NCBI GenBank assembly: GCA_947487325.1
Contig: CANKWG010000002.1
Location: forward strand, 1-33,458
Direction of reading: 5' to 3'
Length of the DNA: 33,458 bases
Source of the DNA: Oxalobacteraceae bacterium
Lineage (GTDB): Bacteria; Pseudomonadota; Gammaproteobacteria; Burkholderiales; Burkholderiaceae_D
Made by a program: the position numbers and the translations under genes. A model generated the notes under the pieces. The model worked only from the letters and a program-made list of their open reading frames with translations. It had not been told where the DNA came from and searched no databases. This document shows, piece after piece, positions 31,206-33,458 of the stretch. Numbering within the stretch: the first letter of the stretch is position 1; each line of letters begins with the position of its first letter.

Positions 31206-32492
31206 ATGCGCAATAAGGGAAACACCATCACCTACTTGCGTTTGCCGCCGCGCACCGCAATCGACACCGCTAAAAATATTGCTGACATTGCACTGCCCTA
31301 TGCGATCGCTCTGCGAGGCAAGCTGTTGCAGACGGGCGTTACATCATTATCGCAGCCCGATTTTGTGCTGGGTGATGCGTATACCGTCGTACTTCTGATG
31401 GCCGCCAGCGATGTCACGCTGCTTCGAGTGGATGTGCCTCCTCTGCCAGCGCACCGCTTGCATTTAGTACTGCCTGCGCTGGTAGAAGACCGCTTGATCG
31501 GTGACGCGGCAGATTGCGTGATGGCAGCCGGGAAAGAGCAGGCGGGCAAACGTCCAGTCGCTGTGGTGCAGCGTGACTGGCTGTTGGCATGGACCCGACA
31601 GCTGCGTGAATCGGGCGTGCATCGCATACGCGCCTTGCCTGTGCAATTGTGTCTGCCCTTGCAAGCGGATCACCTTGCCGCTGCATTGATGGTGAATGGC
31701 GATGCAACTGAACTCGTCATTCGTTATAGCGCAGATGAAGGCATAGGCTTACCGCTGATGGATGCGGATAATGTGACGCTGCCTGATCAGGTGTTGCAGC
31801 AGCTTTCTACGATGGCGGGCGAGCGGGTTGCCGATTTATTCTTGCCGCCTGATTTTGTCGGTGAATATCAATCGGCACTGGCCTCGGGCCGTCATTCGGT
31901 GAAACTGGGTACGCTGCATGAGCTGACTTGGGCGAGTTTGATCGATGCCGCCAGTGATGCCGAACCCGATTTAATGTCTGGTCTCAGCGAGCCAGATTCT
32001 GCGGGCATTCAATGGCAGCGCTGGCGCTGGCCACTGCGCTTAGCCGTGTTGCTGATGCTTGTGAATATCGCCGCATTGCAAATTGACAGCTGGCGCTTGC
32101 AGAACGAGGCCGCAGGCTTGCAAGGTGCAATGGCAGATATTTATCAGCGCAGTTTTCCGAATGAGAAGGCAGTACTGGATCCGCTGGCGCAAATGCAGCA
32201 AAAAATTGCCGTTTCGCGTCAGCATGCGGGTGAAATGGTGGCTACTGATTTTCTGGCGCTGGCTGCCGCATTCGGTGATGCATGGACGACATTACAAACG
32301 CAAACCGGCGCCGGCGCTCAGGCTATTGCAGCACTGGCTTATCGTGACCAGATGCTCGAGGTGCGTTTCAAACCGGCGGTCAAACTATCTATCGAGGCAG
32401 CGCAGCCAGTCTTCGCCAATCATGCATTGCAGGTTCGTGCGATGGATGCCGAGGGCGGCGTGAGTGTCTGGCAGGTACGCAGCGTGCCATGA
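31206..32492 (+). CDS. gspL: T2SS inner-membrane platform protein GspL
   Basis: GspL links the cytoplasmic ATPase GspE to the inner-membrane platform. The 428-aa product has a cytoplasmic actin-like domain (about 1-255), one membrane segment near 277-295 (LRLAVLLMLVNIAALQI) and a periplasmic ferredoxin-like domain. The sequence VLPALVEDRLIGD near residue 90 is characteristic of GspL. The stop overlaps the gspM ATG by four bases. Confidence 0.94.
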   Translation: MRNKGNTITYLRLPPRTAIDTAKNIADIALPYAIALRGKLLQTGVTSLSQPDFVLGDAYTVVLLMAASDVTLLRVDVPPLPAHRLHLVLPALVEDRLIGDAADCVMAAGKEQAGKRPVAVVQRDWLLAWTRQLRESGVHRIRALPVQLCLPLQADHLAAALMVNGDATELVIRYSADEGIGLPLMDADNVTLPDQVLQQLSTMAGERVADLFLPPDFVGEYQSALASGRHSVKLGTLHELTWASLIDAASDAEPDLMSGLSEPDSAGIQWQRWRWPLRLAVLLMLVNIAALQIDSWRLQNEAAGLQGAMADIYQRSFPNEKAVLDPLAQMQQKIAVSRQHAGEMVATDFLALAAAFGDAWTTLQTQTGAGAQAIAALAYRDQMLEVRFKPAVKLSIEAAQPVFANHALQVRAMDAEGGVSVWQVRSVP

Positions 32493-32995
32493 ATACCGCT
32501 ATGGAAATCACCACCAGCACGCGTCAGCGCATTGCGTCTGTCTGGCAGGGGCTGATGCCGCGCGAGCGTCGTCTGATGATGCTGGGTGGCGTGGCACTCG
32601 CCGTGCTGCTGAGCTGGTGGTGGGTGATCGACCCTGCCATCAAGATGCGCAAAAAAATGCAACAGCAATTGCCTGAGCTGCGTGCGCAGTCTATGCAGAT
32701 GCGCATGCTGGCACAGGAAGCAGCCACCCTGCCCGCTGCTTTGCCGGTTGCGCAGTCTTTGTCGCAGCAGGAGATTGAACGCTTGCTGATGGATTCGGGA
32801 CTCAAGGCGGAGCAAGTCACGCTCGCTGACAGCACGTTCATATTGAATTTTTCCGATGTCCCGTTTTCTGGATTGACCGACTACTTGCAAAAGGCACAGC
32901 GCGAGCAGCAACTGACCGTCATCCAAGTCACGATGACGGCGCGTGATCGTATCGACAGGGTGGATGCGAAGATATCCCTGCAGCGACCCTCATGA
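32489..32995 (+). CDS. gspM: T2SS inner-membrane protein GspM
   Basis: GspM is a bitopic partner of GspL in the inner-membrane platform. The 168-aa product has a cytoplasmic stretch with GLMPRERRLMMLGG, a membrane segment near residues 29-47 and a small periplasmic domain. In that domain FSDVPFSGLTDYL is typical of the family. It overlaps both neighbours by four bases, in line with an operon translated as a unit. Confidence 0.93.
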   Translation: MNTAMEITTSTRQRIASVWQGLMPRERRLMMLGGVALAVLLSWWWVIDPAIKMRKKMQQQLPELRAQSMQMRMLAQEAATLPAALPVAQSLSQQEIERLLMDSGLKAEQVTLADSTFILNFSDVPFSGLTDYLQKAQREQQLTVIQVTMTARDRIDRVDAKISLQRPS

Positions 32996-33458
32996 GGGTG
33001 GTATTCATCTGGGTTGTGGCTGCATTGCTGATCGTGATCGTTACGGTTGTCGTCATGCTGCCGGCCGCGTGGCTGGCGCCGGTCCTTGAACAGCAGACAG
33101 GCGCTCGGTTCTCATTGGGTGATACCGAAGGCAGCTTGTGGGATGGCTCGGCGTTTCTGGGTGTGGTCAGCGCAGGAGAAAAATCTGCAATAGCTCGGGC
33201 GCCGCTCAAGCCATTGTTCCTCGGTCGTTTTCACTGGCGATTGTCACCGATGCTGCTGCTGGGTCGCGTTGATATGCGCATCGAAAACCGTGATGTACTG
33301 ACTCAGCCTGTCAACCTGCAAGGCAACTGGCGTCAATGGACATTGACGCCCTCGGCCTTGCTATTACCAGCTGAACGTTTGTCTGCATTGGGCGCACCAC
33401 TTAATACGCTTAAACCATCAGGCCGCATGCGCCTGTCATGGCAGACACTGACGCTGTC
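32992..33458 (+). CDS. gspN: T2SS protein GspN (cut by the window edge)
   Basis: The ATG at 32992 overlaps the gspM stop. The frame stays open to the end of the window for 155 codons, so the gene is incomplete here. The N-terminus is a membrane segment (about residues 4-24). It is followed by WLAPVLEQQTGARFSLGDTEGSLWDG, the signature opening of GspN. GspN is an accessory component of unclear role found in many proteobacterial T2SS loci. Confidence 0.9.
   Translation, partial: MRVVFIWVVAALLIVIVTVVVMLPAAWLAPVLEQQTGARFSLGDTEGSLWDGSAFLGVVSAGEKSAIARAPLKPLFLGRFHWRLSPMLLLGRVDMRIENRDVLTQPVNLQGNWRQWTLTPSALLLPAERLSALGAPLNTLKPSGRMRLSWQTLTL

Noticed and set aside
1..33458. Search for CRISPR arrays, insertion sequences, integrases, tRNA and rRNA genes, and toxin-antitoxin or defence genes
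   Set aside because: None seen by eye. All large frames are accounted for by housekeeping or envelope genes, so the window looks like conserved core chromosome.

Overview
The window is a chromosomal stretch of a Gram-negative betaproteobacterium. It most resembles Burkholderiales, perhaps Oxalobacteraceae. I judge this from gene content and order: mreBCD-mrdA-rodA-rlpA; dacC-DUF493-lipB-lipA; birA-coaX-SPOR; argB-HAD-slmA; gpmA-envC-ctpA; yibN-grxC-secB-gpsA; and a type II secretion cluster from gspG to gspN. Base composition looks even, a little above 50 % GC by eye. I see no rRNA, tRNA, insertion sequence, integrase or CRISPR array, so this looks like core genome rather than an island.

Layout. 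130-6984 (+): rod-shape and wall-elongation operon (mreB, mreC, mreD, PBP2, RodA, RlpA). 6986-7903 (-): rsmI. 7999-9794 (+): yraN, diaA and dolP, in the E. coli order but with rsmI inverted and no lpoA; a strong terminator follows. 10027-10554 (+): a membrane-anchored thioredoxin-like protein. 10600-13639 (-): dacC, DUF493, lipB, lipA, with an alpha/beta hydrolase, a [2Fe-2S] ferredoxin-like gene and a VanZ-like membrane protein upstream on the same strand (13679-15874). 15945-18161 (+): birA, coaX and a SPOR protein, then an opposed small cysteine-rich CWC gene (18213-18407, -). 18582-20789 (+): argB, a HAD phosphatase and slmA. 20860-25289 (-): gpmA, envC, ctpA, a terminator, then moeB. 25388-28071 (+): rhodanese, grxC, secB, an SH3 protein and gpsA. 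28247-33458 (+): gspG-H-I-J-K-L-M-N, with gspN cut by the right edge.

Functionally the window is dominated by envelope construction. It covers lateral wall synthesis (MreBCD, PBP2, RodA), septal peptidoglycan processing (RlpA, EnvC, DacC, SPOR protein), outer-membrane maintenance (DolP), division-site control (SlmA), periplasmic proteolysis (CtpA), export (SecB, T2SS) and phospholipid precursor supply (GpsA). Cofactor genes (lipA, lipB, birA, coaX, moeB) and argB are interspersed.

I found no strong candidate for an undescribed system. The observations most worth checking are the pilin-like N-terminus and long leader of the thioredoxin-like gene, the hairpin between mreB and mreC, the envC-ctpA pairing, and the recurrence of one 10-base -10 element at two gene starts. 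Promoter calls are by eye and weak.
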